From an uncultured Neokomagataea sp. (GTDB taxonomy: Bacteria; Pseudomonadota; Alphaproteobacteria; Acetobacterales; Acetobacteraceae), in contig NZ_CAMKWA010000002.1 in NCBI RefSeq assembly GCF_946476835.1, forward strand, positions 186,001-250,000: a stretch of DNA of 64,000 bases, written 5' to 3'. Positions within the stretch are counted from its first letter, which is position 1. Every line of letters starts with the position of its first letter. A program made the translations under genes and the position numbers. Shown one piece after another: positions 19,087 through 29,001 of this stretch. The notes under the pieces were generated by a model. The model made no database searches. It saw only the letters and a program-made list of their open reading frames with translations, and was not told the DNA's origin.

Positions 19087-19488
19087 TTAGCCCGCGCGAC
19101 GTACGCTCAAACGCTCGACCTGACCAATAGCACGGTCATCACGATCCGCTTGTGAGCCAGAAGCTTCGGCCATAATTGCACGCATCTCCCGCAGGAACGC
19201 TTGTCCCTTCGGTGTATGGCGTACCAATACAGAACGACGATCCAATGGATCTGGCTTACGCTCTGCCAGACCCAGAACGCGCAACCGATCCAACGCACGC
19301 GTAATGGCAGGCTTGGACACATTCAATGCCGCCGCCAAACCACGAACCGTATGCGCACCATCATTCAAATAGCACGTCAAGAAAACAGCCAACTGACGTG
19401 CCGAAAGATCCGGCCCATCACGACGAACCAGCGTTACAACCGTACCGCAGAGAAGATTTAACATCTGATCATTCTTAGCCTGCGACAT
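19087..19488 (-). CDS. MarR-family winged-helix transcriptional regulator
   Basis: A 133-residue DNA-binding regulator with a winged helix-turn-helix: LSARQLAVFLTCY, RGLAAALNVSKPAITRALDRL and the wing region ERKPDPLDRRSVLVRHT. The track extends it to 19788, but that extra part is not protein-like; AGGAG stands 7 bases before the ATG at 19488, which I chose. The C-terminal helix usual in MarR dimers is short. A 7-3-7 inverted repeat lies about 75 bases upstream and is a candidate autoregulatory site. The controlled ligand and targets are unknown; pepA is transcribed in the same direction but ends in its own terminator upstream. Confidence 0.88.
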   Translation of the reverse strand: MSQAKNDQMLNLLCGTVVTLVRRDGPDLSARQLAVFLTCYLNDGAHTVRGLAAALNVSKPAITRALDRLRVLGLAERKPDPLDRRSVLVRHTPKGQAFLREMRAIMAEASGSQADRDDRAIGQVERLSVRRAG

Positions 19489-19755
19489 AACTGCACTCCT
19501 TACGTTTCTTGCTCTCTCCGCAGACCCAACCGGGCTTTGCATCACCGACAACAATATTGAATCCGAAACGTTCCGTTTCGCTATGAGTTTAGACCTTCCC
19601 CTACAACCCATCATCACATTTGCCAGAACACTCTCCGAAGACAGCATCAAGGAAAACATCTCTAGGCAGAAAAGAAAGCCATTTAGTAAACGGAGGAATA
19701 AGCCGAAACGCCTTCGAAAAGACACCCCCTCCTCAAAGACAATTATGTTACGATA
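19489..19755. other. intergenic region upstream of the MarR gene
   Basis: Together with the pepA terminator this gap is about 310 bases. It holds the MarR promoter and the CGAAACG-TTC-CGTTTCG inverted repeat. The small rightward frames in the track (19583 and 19620) have no ribosome binding site and highly basic, unstructured products, so I do not call them genes. Confidence 0.45.
19564..19580. promoter_or_regulatory. candidate MarR operator
   Basis: CGAAACG-TTC-CGTTTCG is a perfect 7-3-7 inverted repeat, 76 to 92 bases upstream of the MarR-family ATG. Size and place suit a MarR dimer site used for autoregulation. Confidence 0.4.
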
Positions 19756-19784
19756 CAAAAAAGAGGGGGCGCCAACCCCCTCTT
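19756..19784 (-). terminator. rho-independent terminator of pepA
   Basis: AAGAGGGGG and CCCCCTCTT form a 9-bp stem with a 6-base loop, followed leftward by a T-run, 15 bases beyond the pepA stop codon. Confidence 0.85.
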
Positions 19785-19798
19785 CCACTTCTCTTTTT

Positions 19799-21169
19799 CT
19801 AACAAAGTTTTGCTATGGCACCGACAATTGCACGTAAGCCCAGCGTCTCCCCACCCTCTGGGCGGCCCGGCGCAGAAGCATCATTCCAGCCATAAGTGTC
19901 GATATGGCACCATTTTTGGCCCTCTGGAACGAAACGCTGAAGATACAATGCGGCCGTAATCGCACCGGCCATTGGCTTAGCGGTTATATTGCCCATGTCT
20001 GCAATCTTACTATCGAGCCATGCGTCATAACCATGCCAGAGTGGCATTCTCCACAGGGGATCAGCGCTCGTTTTTGCTGATTCGCAAAAGATTTCAGCAA
20101 CGTTATCATCATTCGCAAATAACGCTGGCAAATCCGGCCCCAGTGCAACGCGCGCCGCACCCGTCAATGTTGCCATATCCAACAACCAAACAGGCGCCTG
20201 TTCAGACGCTTCCGTGAGCAAGTCACACATGACCAAGCGGCCTTCTGCATCCGTGTTGCCCACTTCAACAGTTTTACCGCTGCGCGTCATGAGAACATCA
20301 CCTGGGCGCATCGCATGCCCAGAAACACTATTCTCAACACAGCCCAAACGGACTTCTAAAGAGACATCCAGCCCTAATTCAATCACGGCACAAGCTACAG
20401 CCAGCGCCAACGCAGCGCCGCCCATGTCCTTCTTCATCCGCAACATGCCTGCAGGCGGCTTGAGATCATAGCCCCCCGTATCGAAGCACACACCTTTCCC
20501 CACCAAAGAAACGAGAGGTGCACCTTCACGCTTCTGCCAACGTCCAAGTACCACTTGGGACGGGCGATCAGACCCCGCGCCTACTGCCGCCAAACACGGA
20601 TAAGCCTCGCGCAGCGCATCACCCTGCACAATTTCAACAGTAGCCCCACGCGCCACCAAAGCCCCACGTGCCTGCTCTGCCAATTCAACCGGCCCCAGCA
20701 AATTCGCAGGCGTATTAATCAGGTCACGCCCTAAACGGTTCGCCTCTGCGAAAGCTACAGCACCAGCATCGCGCTCATCTACCACCAATCGCGCAGAAAA
20801 TTCGTCACGGCCACGCACATGGTAACGATACGCCCCCATTGCAAAACCCAGCACCACAGCAGAACGGGCTTCTTCTGTTACCCCATCAAACGCTATGCGC
20901 CAGTCTCCGGCATCCAATGCTGTACCGAGCACACCATAGACGGACGGATCCTCAGCTTTCTCTGGTGCCACAACAAAAAGAGCGCCTTCTGGCAGTCGCG
21001 CATACTGTCCAGCTTTCGCCTGAAATGCTTGCGCCTTCAGCCACGTCTCATAGCGTCCTTCAAACGCGTCACACTGAGACGGAGCTACAATATGCAGCGT
21101 TTTCACGCTTCCATCTTCTGCATTCAGAGCAGAGGCCGCAATGAAAGGAAGTGTTTGCACAGAAATCAT
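19799..21169 (-). CDS. pepA: leucyl aminopeptidase, M17 family
   Basis: M17 cytosolic aminopeptidase, which removes N-terminal residues using two metal ions in a hexamer. The signature NTDAEGRLVMCD is present, with upstream metal ligands in KGVCFDTGGYDLKP and MKKDMGGAA. The C-terminal catalytic domain is complete; the N-terminal domain is shorter than in E. coli PepA, giving 456 residues, closer to the PepB-like subgroup common in Alphaproteobacteria. The track's start (21244) runs into the divergent helicase gene. I prefer the ATG at 21169, with another possible ATG at 21199. A clear terminator follows. Confidence 0.93.
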   Translation of the reverse strand: MISVQTLPFIAASALNAEDGSVKTLHIVAPSQCDAFEGRYETWLKAQAFQAKAGQYARLPEGALFVVAPEKAEDPSVYGVLGTALDAGDWRIAFDGVTEEARSAVVLGFAMGAYRYHVRGRDEFSARLVVDERDAGAVAFAEANRLGRDLINTPANLLGPVELAEQARGALVARGATVEIVQGDALREAYPCLAAVGAGSDRPSQVVLGRWQKREGAPLVSLVGKGVCFDTGGYDLKPPAGMLRMKKDMGGAALALAVACAVIELGLDVSLEVRLGCVENSVSGHAMRPGDVLMTRSGKTVEVGNTDAEGRLVMCDLLTEASEQAPVWLLDMATLTGAARVALGPDLPALFANDDNVAEIFCESAKTSADPLWRMPLWHGYDAWLDSKIADMGNITAKPMAGAITAALYLQRFVPEGQKWCHIDTYGWNDASAPGRPEGGETLGLRAIVGAIAKLC

Positions 21170-21246
21170 CCATCTTATTCCAAAATTAAACAGGTTCATT
21201 GTATCAGGTGCTTGCTTTTGTCGCGCACAAACCCGACCATTCACCT

Positions 21247-23844
21247 ATGCCCAGCGCAGTTCAAAGAACCTTCTCGACCGCTCATACCATGCCAAGCGCC
21301 GTTCGTGCCGCCCTTGGTCCCACGAATACGGGGAAAACCCATTATGCGCTCACCCGCATGATGGCCCATGCCACCGGCATTATTGGCTTCCCTCTGCGCC
21401 TTCTCGCACGTGAGAACTATGAGCGTCTCGTCAAAGCCAAAGGCGCACGCTTTGTTGCCCTCATTACAGGCGAAGAGAAAATCGTGCCACATGGCGCAAA
21501 ATGGTTTTCCTGTACCGTCGAGGCCATGCCGCTGGACCGTAAGGTCGAATTCATCGCGGTGGATGAAATTCAGCTCGCCGCAGACCCCGACCGCGGCCAC
21601 GTCTTCACAGACCGCCTCCTCAATGCCCGTGGCACAGTCGAAACACTCTTTCTCGGGGCTGAAACCATCCGCCCCCTCATCAAACGCCTGATCCCAAACA
21701 TCGAAATCGACACACGACACCGCCTGTCCAACCTTGTTTATACTGGCGCAACCAAGCTCTCAAAACTCCCACCACGCTCCGCCATCGTCGCATTCTCTAT
21801 GGCCGAAGTGTACACACTCGCTGAAGTCGTCCGGCGGCGGCGTGGTGGCTGCGCCGTTATCATGGGTCAACTCAGCCCCCGCACCCGTAATGCTCAAATC
21901 GAACTCTACCAAAACCGCGAAGTCGATTATCTCGTCGCAACCGATGCCATCGGCATGGGCCTCAATATGGATGTGGACCATGTGGCCCTCGCCCAATTAA
22001 GCAAATTTGACGGCACCACCCCGCGCCCCCTTTACCCGCAAGAAATCGCTCAAATTGCAGGCCGTGCTGGGCGTGGTATGCGCGACGGCACCTTTGGCAC
22101 CACAGCAGATGCTCCCGCACTGTCGGAAACACTGGCCGAAACGATCGAACAGCATCGCTTCGAACCGATTAAACGCCTCTCTTGGCGCAATAGCCGCTTG
22201 GATTTCACCAACCCCCGCGCCCTCTTAACAAGCCTCACAATATCGCCCCCCCAAAAAGGCCTCGTCCCCGGCCGCATCGCCTCAGATGTGACCACACTGG
22301 AAAGCTTACTTCTCGACCCAGACATCCAAAAAACAGCACGAGGACGAGAAGCAACAGCGCTGCTCTGGGATGTCTGTCAAATCCCCGATTTCCGTAAATT
22401 AGGAGACGATAGCCACGCCCGCCTGTGCAGCAATCTGTACATGCACTTACTAAAAGACGGGACCATTCCGCCCAACTGGATGGACAGCCATCTGCGCGGC
22501 CTCGATAAACCCGAAGGCGATATCGACACCCTGATGCAACGCCTCACCGGCATCCGCGTCTGTGCCTATATCGCCTCCCGCAATGAATGGAGTCGCCACG
22601 CAAATACATGGCAAAAACGCACGCGTGAGGTTGAGGAGCGCTTGTCAGATGCTCTGCACGACCGCCTCACCGCACGTTTTGTCGATCGTCGCGCCGCCAC
22701 ACTGTTACGTCGCCTTGATGACACGCAGGATCAACCACTCCTCTCCGCCGTCACACAGGACGGCACTGTGGTTGTCGAAGGCCATGAGATCGGGAAAATT
22801 GAAGGCTTCTCCCTCAATCTGGGGCCCATAGAAGACTCGGAACGCGCCTTAGTGCTCCGCGCAGGACGGCGCGCACTCCAGCAAGAAATACCTCGCCGGA
22901 TCCATCAATTCACCCACGCTCCTGATACCGATTTAGCACTAGACACCGAAACCGCCATCCTATCATGGAACAGAGTTCCTCTCGGCCGTCTAAGTGCGGG
23001 GAAAACCGTCCTCCAGCCGCATATACGCCTCTTCCATGATGACTTTGCCGATACACAGCAACGCACACAGGTCGAAAAACGCCTCCTCACCTTTGTGCAA
23101 TCTCTCATTCAAAAAGACTTTAGCGTCCTCTTTGCTCTACAACACGCAGCCGAGACACAACCTGCATTACGTGGCGTCGTACACCGCCTTGTAGAAGATG
23201 GCGGCATCACCCCCCCTCTCCCGGCAGATTATACACTCTCACACAACGACCGACGCCTGCTGAAAAAGCACGGGATTATCATCGGGCACTTCGCGCTCTT
23301 TATGCCTGCGCTCATGCGCCCCCATGCCCTACATATGCGCGCCCTGCTCTCCCATATCCATGCTGGCCACTCTAGCCCTCTTGCCCCACCACCACCGGGC
23401 CGTATTTCCTACCCACTCACCGCCGTCTCTGGGCGGCCGGGCTGGGTAGCCGCGGGGGATGTCGGAGTACGCCTCGATATTGTTGAGCGCCGCCTATATG
23501 ATCTCAAGCGCCTCATAGCCCGCGCCCCTTGCGCAGCCCCCAAAGACTTACCGTCATGGTTTGGTATCCGTGCCACTCAACTGACACATACACTCACAAG
23601 CTTAGGCATACGCCACCAACCACCCTCAACATTGGATGACCATATTTTCGGTCCGGCTGCACCACTCTTGCTCCTGCCACCACGCGCACAACCGCATAAA
23701 CGGCGCACATCCATGCAAACTGACCGCACGAGACCTATCCATAATGCAGATAGTCCTTTTGCCGCGCTCGCCGCCTTGCGCCCCTCACCGCCCCAACACC
23801 CGAAAAAACGCAGACCTCACCCAAAACGCAAACGCTCTTCATAA
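21247..23844 (+). CDS. SUV3-like DExH RNA helicase
   Basis: A superfamily 2 helicase related to mitochondrial SUV3, an RNA helicase of the degradosome. The N-terminus has the characteristic Walker A GPTNTGKTHYAL (about residues 24-35). DEIQLAADPDRG serves as motif II, and the C-terminal helicase half carries ATDAIGMGLNMDVDHV and QIAGRAGRG. The ORF continues well beyond the helicase core with a poorly conserved middle and an Arg/Lys-rich tail (KKRRPHPKRKRSS). The start is uncertain: TTG 21199, ATG 21247 or ATG 21289. It is followed after 12 bases by an S4 RNA-binding protein gene, as in many Alphaproteobacteria, suggesting joint action on structured RNA. Confidence 0.9.
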   Translation: MPSAVQRTFSTAHTMPSAVRAALGPTNTGKTHYALTRMMAHATGIIGFPLRLLARENYERLVKAKGARFVALITGEEKIVPHGAKWFSCTVEAMPLDRKVEFIAVDEIQLAADPDRGHVFTDRLLNARGTVETLFLGAETIRPLIKRLIPNIEIDTRHRLSNLVYTGATKLSKLPPRSAIVAFSMAEVYTLAEVVRRRRGGCAVIMGQLSPRTRNAQIELYQNREVDYLVATDAIGMGLNMDVDHVALAQLSKFDGTTPRPLYPQEIAQIAGRAGRGMRDGTFGTTADAPALSETLAETIEQHRFEPIKRLSWRNSRLDFTNPRALLTSLTISPPQKGLVPGRIASDVTTLESLLLDPDIQKTARGREATALLWDVCQIPDFRKLGDDSHARLCSNLYMHLLKDGTIPPNWMDSHLRGLDKPEGDIDTLMQRLTGIRVCAYIASRNEWSRHANTWQKRTREVEERLSDALHDRLTARFVDRRAATLLRRLDDTQDQPLLSAVTQDGTVVVEGHEIGKIEGFSLNLGPIEDSERALVLRAGRRALQQEIPRRIHQFTHAPDTDLALDTETAILSWNRVPLGRLSAGKTVLQPHIRLFHDDFADTQQRTQVEKRLLTFVQSLIQKDFSVLFALQHAAETQPALRGVVHRLVEDGGITPPLPADYTLSHNDRRLLKKHGIIIGHFALFMPALMRPHALHMRALLSHIHAGHSSPLAPPPPGRISYPLTAVSGRPGWVAAGDVGVRLDIVERRLYDLKRLIARAPCAAPKDLPSWFGIRATQLTHTLTSLGIRHQPPSTLDDHIFGPAAPLLLLPPRAQPHKRRTSMQTDRTRPIHNADSPFAALAALRPSPPQHPKKRRPHPKRKRSS

Positions 23845-23856
23845 GTCCCGCCCCCT

Positions 23857-24153
23857 ATGTCGACAGATTTCCAACGCTTTGACCTTTGGCTTTATTATGC
23901 GCGCTTCGCAAAAAGCCGCAGCATGAGTTCTGCCTATATTACACGTGGATTTGCTCGTATTAATGGTCAACCGACCAATAAACCTCACGCCAAAATACGC
24001 GTTGGCGATACCGTAACCCTGTCCCCACGGCACTCTAAAGATGATGTGCATGTGTGGACTATTCGCGCCCTCGGTACACGGCGTGGCCCTGCTTCAGAAG
24101 CCACACTGCTTTATGAGAACGTCACAACACACAGTGAAGACGCTTGCGTCTGA
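23857..24153 (+). CDS. S4-domain RNA-binding protein (Hsp15-like)
   Basis: A 98-residue protein consisting of a single S4 domain: MSTDFQRFDLWLYYARFAKSR leads into the loop ARINGQPTNKPHAKIRVGDTVTL. Hsp15 in E. coli binds 50S subunits that carry stalled nascent chains. It lies directly downstream of the SUV3-like helicase and is probably co-transcribed. The basic C-terminal extension typical of E. coli Hsp15 is short here. Confidence 0.88.
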   Translation: MSTDFQRFDLWLYYARFAKSRSMSSAYITRGFARINGQPTNKPHAKIRVGDTVTLSPRHSKDDVHVWTIRALGTRRGPASEATLLYENVTTHSEDACV

Positions 24154-24232
24154 CCAAAAACACTCGCATATCATCCGTCATCAATGAAAGACCGGTGCTA
24201 AACCAAGCCACCAAGACAGATTGGAGACATCT

Positions 24233-24565
24233 ATGGCCTATGTGGTCACCGAGAACTGCATCCGCTGCAAGTTCATGGATTGCGTCGAAGTTTGCCCCGT
24301 AGACTGTTTCTATGCCGGCGAAAACTTCCTCGTGATTAATCCTGATGAATGCATTGACTGCGGCGTCTGTGAACCAGAATGCCCTGCAGAAGCCATCTTC
24401 CCAGATAGTGATGGCCGCGCTGAAGCATGGATCGAAACAAACTCACGCCTTGCGGCACAATGGCCCAACATCACTCGCAAAGGCGAACAACCAGCCGATG
24501 CGGAAGAATGGAAAGATAAGCCAGACAAAGCTGGCCTTCTCTCCGAAGCGCCGCACAAAGACTAA
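24233..24565 (+). CDS. fdxA: 7Fe ferredoxin FdxA
   Basis: A 110-residue ferredoxin of the Azotobacter 7Fe type that carries one [3Fe-4S] and one [4Fe-4S] cluster. The cysteine pattern is visible: C9, C12, C17, C21 ([14 protein letters not shown]) and C40, C43, C46, C50 ([12 protein letters not shown]). The track starts at a TTG; I use the ATG at 24233 because GGAG lies 6 bases before it. These ferredoxins are a general low-potential electron carrier in Alphaproteobacteria. It is monocistronic, with a strong terminator. Confidence 0.95.
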   Translation: MAYVVTENCIRCKFMDCVEVCPVDCFYAGENFLVINPDECIDCGVCEPECPAEAIFPDSDGRAEAWIETNSRLAAQWPNITRKGEQPADAEEWKDKPDKAGLLSEAPHKD

Positions 24566-24590
24566 TCCGCGCTCTCCTGCGCAGATCACG

Positions 24591-24627
24591 AAAAAGCCCG
24601 ACACATCTTCGTGTCGGGCTTTTTTTA
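24591..24627 (+). terminator. rho-independent terminator of fdxA
   Basis: GCCCGACAC-ATCTTC-GTGTCGGGC is a 9-bp stem followed by seven T; an A-run before it could also let it act leftward. Confidence 0.93.
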
Positions 24628-24643
24628 TACGTTTTCATCATCA

Positions 24644-24676
24644 TAAAAAAAGCCGGTGAGAAAAACCCCACCGGCT
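24644..24676 (-). terminator. rho-independent terminator of the cyo operon
   Basis: AGCCGGTG and CACCGGCT form an 8-bp stem with a 10-base loop, followed by a run of seven T in the leftward direction, 28 bases beyond the cyoD stop. It stands back to back with the fdxA terminator. Confidence 0.92.
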
Positions 24677-24703
24677 CAACACACTCAACGCTTCAAGAAA
24701 CGT

Positions 24704-25039
24704 TTAGCGTGACATCATGTTCATGGCCGTATCGTGCATAATGAACAGCGTACCACCAATAACGATGACCACCGTCGCTACTGCGACCAAGAAGCACAAC
24801 AGGTTCCAATACTGCTCAGAACTACCGTTCATATGCAGGAAGAAAACCAAGTGTACGAAAATCTGAACAACAGCCAAAACCGACAGAACCGCAATCGCCA
24901 TGCCCGGGGACAAAGCGTGGGTCATGACAGCAGCGAAAGACGCTACTGTCAGAATGACGGCCAGTACAAAACCGATCAGATATGCGGAGTAAGATCCGTG
25001 ACTATTGCTTGCCCCGGATGAGTGAGAAGCTTGGGCCAT
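24704..25039 (-). CDS. cyoD: cytochrome o ubiquinol oxidase subunit IV
   Basis: A small membrane protein of 111 residues with three helices, the usual CyoD form, including the family stretch AVVQIFVHLVFFLHMN. CyoD assists assembly and copper site formation in the heme-copper quinol oxidase. The track extends upstream to 25204, but that region is cyoC in another frame; the ATG at 25039 overlaps the cyoC TAA by one base (TAATG). It is the last gene of the operon; no cyoE heme O synthase follows. Confidence 0.95.
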   Translation of the reverse strand: MAQASHSSGASNSHGSYSAYLIGFVLAVILTVASFAAVMTHALSPGMAIAVLSVLAVVQIFVHLVFFLHMNGSSEQYWNLLCFLVAVATVVIVIGGTLFIMHDTAMNMMSR

Positions 25040-25659
25040 TAGAGCGTACTCGCAAGATAGACAAAGGAGAAAACGCAGATCCAAACGATGTCCAGAAAGT
25101 GCCAGAAAAGGCTGAGGCAAGCGAGCTTGTCCATCATCCGTGGCTTCAGCCCTTGTCGGCCAAGCATCTGCACCATCAGAACAACCATCCAAATCAAACC
25201 ACACGTTACGTGCAGACCGTGCGTACCAACCAGCGTAAAGAACGCTGACAAGAACGCTGAACGGTCAGGGCCATTGCCCTCCGCAATCATGTGGTGAAAC
25301 TCGTTGACCTCAAGTCCTACGAAGGACGCGCCGAGAAGAAACGTCACGGCGAGCCACAGGAGAACTGCACCCTTCTTCTGCGCATGCGCATTGATGGATG
25401 CAAAGCCGTAGGTGATGGATGAGAACAACAGAATTGCTGTCTCAATACCAACATTTTGAAGGTCAAACAGTTCTTTACCCGTCGGACCACCTGCAAACTG
25501 GTTCCGCATCACTGCGAACACAGCAAAGATGGTGCCGAACAGGACGCAGTCTGTCATCAGGTACACCCAGAAGCCAAACACGTTGGGGGTCTCGTGATGA
25601 TGTTCCCCATCGTGATGGTCTGCATGTGCCGCAGGCGACATTGTTGCTTCGTGAGCCAT
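25039..25659 (-). CDS. cyoC: cytochrome o ubiquinol oxidase subunit III
   Basis: A five-helix subunit III of the quinol oxidase, 206 residues. The histidine-rich N-terminus (HADHHDGEHHHE) precedes the first helix NVFGFWVYLMTDCVLFGTIFA. FVGLEVNEFHHM and GTHGLHVTCGLIWM are typical subunit III segments. It sits between cyoB (18-base gap) and cyoD (one-base overlap). Confidence 0.96.
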   Translation of the reverse strand: MAHEATMSPAAHADHHDGEHHHETPNVFGFWVYLMTDCVLFGTIFAVFAVMRNQFAGGPTGKELFDLQNVGIETAILLFSSITYGFASINAHAQKKGAVLLWLAVTFLLGASFVGLEVNEFHHMIAEGNGPDRSAFLSAFFTLVGTHGLHVTCGLIWMVVLMVQMLGRQGLKPRMMDKLACLSLFWHFLDIVWICVFSFVYLASTL

Positions 25660-25677
25660 AGTCAGCTTACGCCCCCC

Positions 25678-27669
25678 TTATTCCGCAGCCTGTGCAGCTG
25701 CAAGACGACGGGAATAAACTTCCTCGTCATGTTCCACTTCGCTGACAGGGACATAGTAATCAATGTCCTCATTCGCGCTACGCAGGATCCAAGTCACCAG
25801 GATACCCAACAGACCCAAGCCTGCCAGCCACCAGATGTACCATACCGCTGCAAAGCCGAAGATGAATGTGAACGCGCCAATAAACACACCAGCAGACGTG
25901 TTCTTTGGCATATGGATCGGCGCAAGAGCCTGACCATGTGCCGGACGGCCCATTTCTTTCTCGATATGGAACGTGTCCAGACCGTACACCTTAGGAATAA
26001 CAGCAAAGTTATAAGCAGGCGGCGGTGAAGAAATAGCCCATTCCAACGTACGACCCGTACCCCATGCATCACCCGTCAAGTCACGGTTTTCAGGCAAGTT
26101 ACGGTCACGGATGGAGACATAAATCTGCATCACCTGACAGACAACACCAAGCGCGATGATGGCAGCACCACCAGCAGCAATCAGCTCCCACGGGTACCAA
26201 TCTGGGTTGTCATAGTGGTTCATACGACGCGTCATACCCTCGAGGCCGAGGACATACAGCGGAATAAAGGCCACATAGAAGCCGACGAACCAGCACCAGA
26301 ACGAACGCTTGCCCCATGCTTCATTCAGCTTGAAGCCAAATGCTTTCGGGAACCAGTAGTTCAGACCTGCAATGTAACCAAAGTACACACCACCGATAAT
26401 CACGTTGTGGAAGTGAGCAATCAGGAACAAGGAGTTATGCACGATCCAGTCTGCTGCTGGCATAGCCATCATCACACCGGTCATACCACCGATAGAGAAC
26501 GTCACCATGAAACCAACGGTCCAGTACATAGGAGACGTGAATTCAATCCGTCCCTTATACATGGTGAACAACCAGTTAAAGATCTTCACACCCGTCGGCA
26601 CAGCAATCACCATTGTGGCGATACCGAAGAATGTATTAACGTCTGCACCCGCGCCCATCGTGAAGAAGTGATGGACCCACACAACCATTGCCAGCACCAT
26701 GATTGAACATGTTGCATATACCATGGTGCTGTAGCCAAAGAGTGGCTTGCGCGAGAATGTCGCTGTAACCTCAGAGAAAACACCGAATGCTGGAATAACC
26801 AGAATGTAAACTTCTGGATGGCCCCAAGCCCAAATCAGGTTCAGGTACAGCATGACGTTACCGCCGGCATCATTCGTAAAGAAGTGCATGCCAAGGTAAC
26901 GGTCCAAGCTCAACATCCCCAGCGTCACCGTCAGGATCGGGAAGGACATGAGGATCAGAACGGTGGTGCAAAGCGCTGTCCACGTAAAGACAGGCAGCTT
27001 CATCCAGGTCATACCCGGAGCGCGCATCTTAACGATGGTCGTAAAGAAGTTCACACCCGTCAGCAGCGTACCAACGCCCGAAATCTGTACAGCCCAGATG
27101 TAGTAATCCACACCAACACCAGGGCTAAACTGCATTTCAGACAATGGCGGGTAAACCAGCCAACCCGTCTGCGCAAACTCACCAATAAACAGTGAGATGT
27201 TAATCAGCAGCGCACCAATCAGCGTCATATAGAAACTGAAAGAGTTCAGGAATGGGAACGCAACGTCACGCGCGCCAATTTGCAGCGGCACGACAAGGTT
27301 CAACAGCCCTGTCATAAACGCCATCGCCATGAAGAAGATCATGATCGTACCATGCGCGGTAAAAATCTGATCGTAATGGTGTGGCGGCAAATAACCGGGG
27401 TTACCGTTATACGCAATGGCAAGCTGGCTACGCATCATGACCGCATCCGCAAACCCGCGGAACAGCATCACAATGGCCAGAATAATGTACATGACGGCAA
27501 GACGTTTATGATCGACAGTCGTCAACCATTCACGCCAGAGATAACCCCATTTGCCGAAATAGGTCACTGCTGCAAGCACAACAAGACCAATGATGGCCAC
27601 ACCGGCAAATGTCCCGACGAGAATCGGCACATCGACGGGAATGGCAGAGAGCGAAAGCTTTCCGAGCAT
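25678..27669 (-). CDS. cyoB: cytochrome o ubiquinol oxidase subunit I
   Basis: The catalytic subunit of the heme-copper quinol oxidase, 663 residues with about 15 helices. The copper-B and crosslinked tyrosine region is clear in [17 protein letters not shown], as are HHFFTMG and the heme-ligand helices (HGTIMIFF and [12 protein letters not shown]). It pumps protons while reducing oxygen with ubiquinol. In acetic acid bacteria this oxidase accepts electrons from the periplasmic alcohol and sugar dehydrogenases through ubiquinone. Some Acetobacter put heme A in a homologous apoprotein (cytochrome a1/ba), so the heme type cannot be fixed from sequence. Confidence 0.97.
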   Translation of the reverse strand: MLGKLSLSAIPVDVPILVGTFAGVAIIGLVVLAAVTYFGKWGYLWREWLTTVDHKRLAVMYIILAIVMLFRGFADAVMMRSQLAIAYNGNPGYLPPHHYDQIFTAHGTIMIFFMAMAFMTGLLNLVVPLQIGARDVAFPFLNSFSFYMTLIGALLINISLFIGEFAQTGWLVYPPLSEMQFSPGVGVDYYIWAVQISGVGTLLTGVNFFTTIVKMRAPGMTWMKLPVFTWTALCTTVLILMSFPILTVTLGMLSLDRYLGMHFFTNDAGGNVMLYLNLIWAWGHPEVYILVIPAFGVFSEVTATFSRKPLFGYSTMVYATCSIMVLAMVVWVHHFFTMGAGADVNTFFGIATMVIAVPTGVKIFNWLFTMYKGRIEFTSPMYWTVGFMVTFSIGGMTGVMMAMPAADWIVHNSLFLIAHFHNVIIGGVYFGYIAGLNYWFPKAFGFKLNEAWGKRSFWCWFVGFYVAFIPLYVLGLEGMTRRMNHYDNPDWYPWELIAAGGAAIIALGVVCQVMQIYVSIRDRNLPENRDLTGDAWGTGRTLEWAISSPPPAYNFAVIPKVYGLDTFHIEKEMGRPAHGQALAPIHMPKNTSAGVFIGAFTFIFGFAAVWYIWWLAGLGLLGILVTWILRSANEDIDYYVPVSEVEHDEEVYSRRLAAAQAAE

Positions 27670-27674
27670 CCGTC

Positions 27675-28610
27675 TTATTCCTTCATATTCATGTCAGACA
27701 TGCTACCTGCGCCAGCAGCCGGCATGTGCATGACCTTACCGGTCGTTTTTTCAACCATCATGCCATTATTGTACTTAGCCACGATCCCGTCGAAGAGTTC
27801 AGGCTGGACATGAGAGAAATAATGAACCGGTGCTGCTTCTTGCGGAGCGGCATAGCTAGGATAAGAGGCGGTATCCAACCCATCTGGGCTCGACTTCACC
27901 TTCTCAACCCACGCATCGAAGCTAGGCTTATCCATTGCCAACGTACGGAAATTCATATCCGAGAAACCGCGACCACTGTAGTGAGACGCCTCGCCCAAAT
28001 AATTACCCGCTACACTTGCCAGAAGATGCAACTGCGTTTGCTGACCCGGCATGACGTAAATCATGGAACCAAGACGCGGAATAAAGAACGATGTCATGAC
28101 TGTATCAGACGTCATTTCAAAGTTCAGAGGCGTATTGGTTGGGACAGCCAATTGGTTGATGGTTGCAATCCCTTGATCTGGATAAATAAACAGCCACTTC
28201 CAGTCGAGAGAAACAACCTGAACGTTCAAAGGTTTAACGTTCCCAGTCGTTTGTAATGGGCGATATGGGTCATACGCATGCGTACTCCACCAAGAGATCG
28301 CACCCAAAACAAGAATAATAATAGCTGGAATACCCCATACAAAGATTTCAATCTTCGTGGAATGATCCCATGTTGGCAGGTATTCTGCTTGTTTATTGGA
28401 AGCACGATACTTCCAAGCAAAAACCAGTGTCGCAATAATAGTTGGAATCACGATCAACAGCATGATCACGAACTCAAGGATCATGACCTTACTGTCCATT
28501 TCTGCAATCGGACCAGCAGGTTGAAGCAGATCAACCGTACAGCCCGAAAGCATCAGCGCTGGCAACGCTGGGAGATATCGCCAGGATTTCTTCATCGGTC
28601 CTGCTTTCAT
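27675..28610 (-). CDS. cyoA: cytochrome o ubiquinol oxidase subunit II (lipoprotein)
   Basis: Subunit II of the quinol oxidase: a lipoprotein signal (lipobox LMLSGC), two membrane helices, then the periplasmic cupredoxin fold ([26 protein letters not shown]). As expected for a quinol oxidase, the CuA-binding cysteines are absent. The track starts at 28682 without support; ATG 28610 ([10 protein letters not shown]) or 28595 (MKKSW) are both reasonable. It is first in the cyoABCD operon and 5 bases before cyoB. Confidence 0.95.
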   Translation of the reverse strand: MKAGPMKKSWRYLPALPALMLSGCTVDLLQPAGPIAEMDSKVMILEFVIMLLIVIPTIIATLVFAWKYRASNKQAEYLPTWDHSTKIEIFVWGIPAIIILVLGAISWWSTHAYDPYRPLQTTGNVKPLNVQVVSLDWKWLFIYPDQGIATINQLAVPTNTPLNFEMTSDTVMTSFFIPRLGSMIYVMPGQQTQLHLLASVAGNYLGEASHYSGRGFSDMNFRTLAMDKPSFDAWVEKVKSSPDGLDTASYPSYAAPQEAAPVHYFSHVQPELFDGIVAKYNNGMMVEKTTGKVMHMPAAGAGSMSDMNMKE

Positions 28611-29001
28611 CTTCCGTTCCGGCAGTGAGCAAAGAATAGAAAGAGCGATGGCGTATAGGGTGCCCCAAGAACACGCGAACACTCCAACACCTTGGCTACC
28701 CCCTTCTCAAAATTAGCATCAGGCCCCGATCTATCGGTTCCCGCATAACAAACAACAGAGGCACACAGGTCTCTCGTCTCCGTTTATTTCCGCCTGAATT
28801 GGCTGAAACACAAGGTTTTTTGCACCCTCCACCAATGAGAACCAGAGCGGTACTTTTGAAAAACATCGCCTTATAAATGGCAGTTTTTAGCCACATTCAG
28901 TGAAATACTCTCACAACTTCGTATTTTTACATTACAATTTTTTAATGTGTACTAAACTTGATCTAATTAAATATTTAAGACCATTTTAGTCCATGATACA
29001 C
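28611..29001. promoter_or_regulatory. upstream region of the cyo operon
   Basis: This gap of nearly 400 bases must contain the cyo promoter. The distal part (28900-29000) is AT-rich. TTGAT-CTAA-TTAAA at 28958-28971 matches an FNR box in one half only. The leftward frame at 28696-28896 looks non-coding. No secure promoter boxes were found. Confidence 0.4.

Noticed and set aside
19489-19788. Upstream extension of the MarR frame
   Set aside because: The added 100 residues do not look like a protein domain, and AGGAG precedes the ATG at 19488.
28696-28896. 66-aa leftward frame before cyoA
   Set aside because: No ribosome binding site and no recognisable domain; it lies where the cyo promoter is expected.
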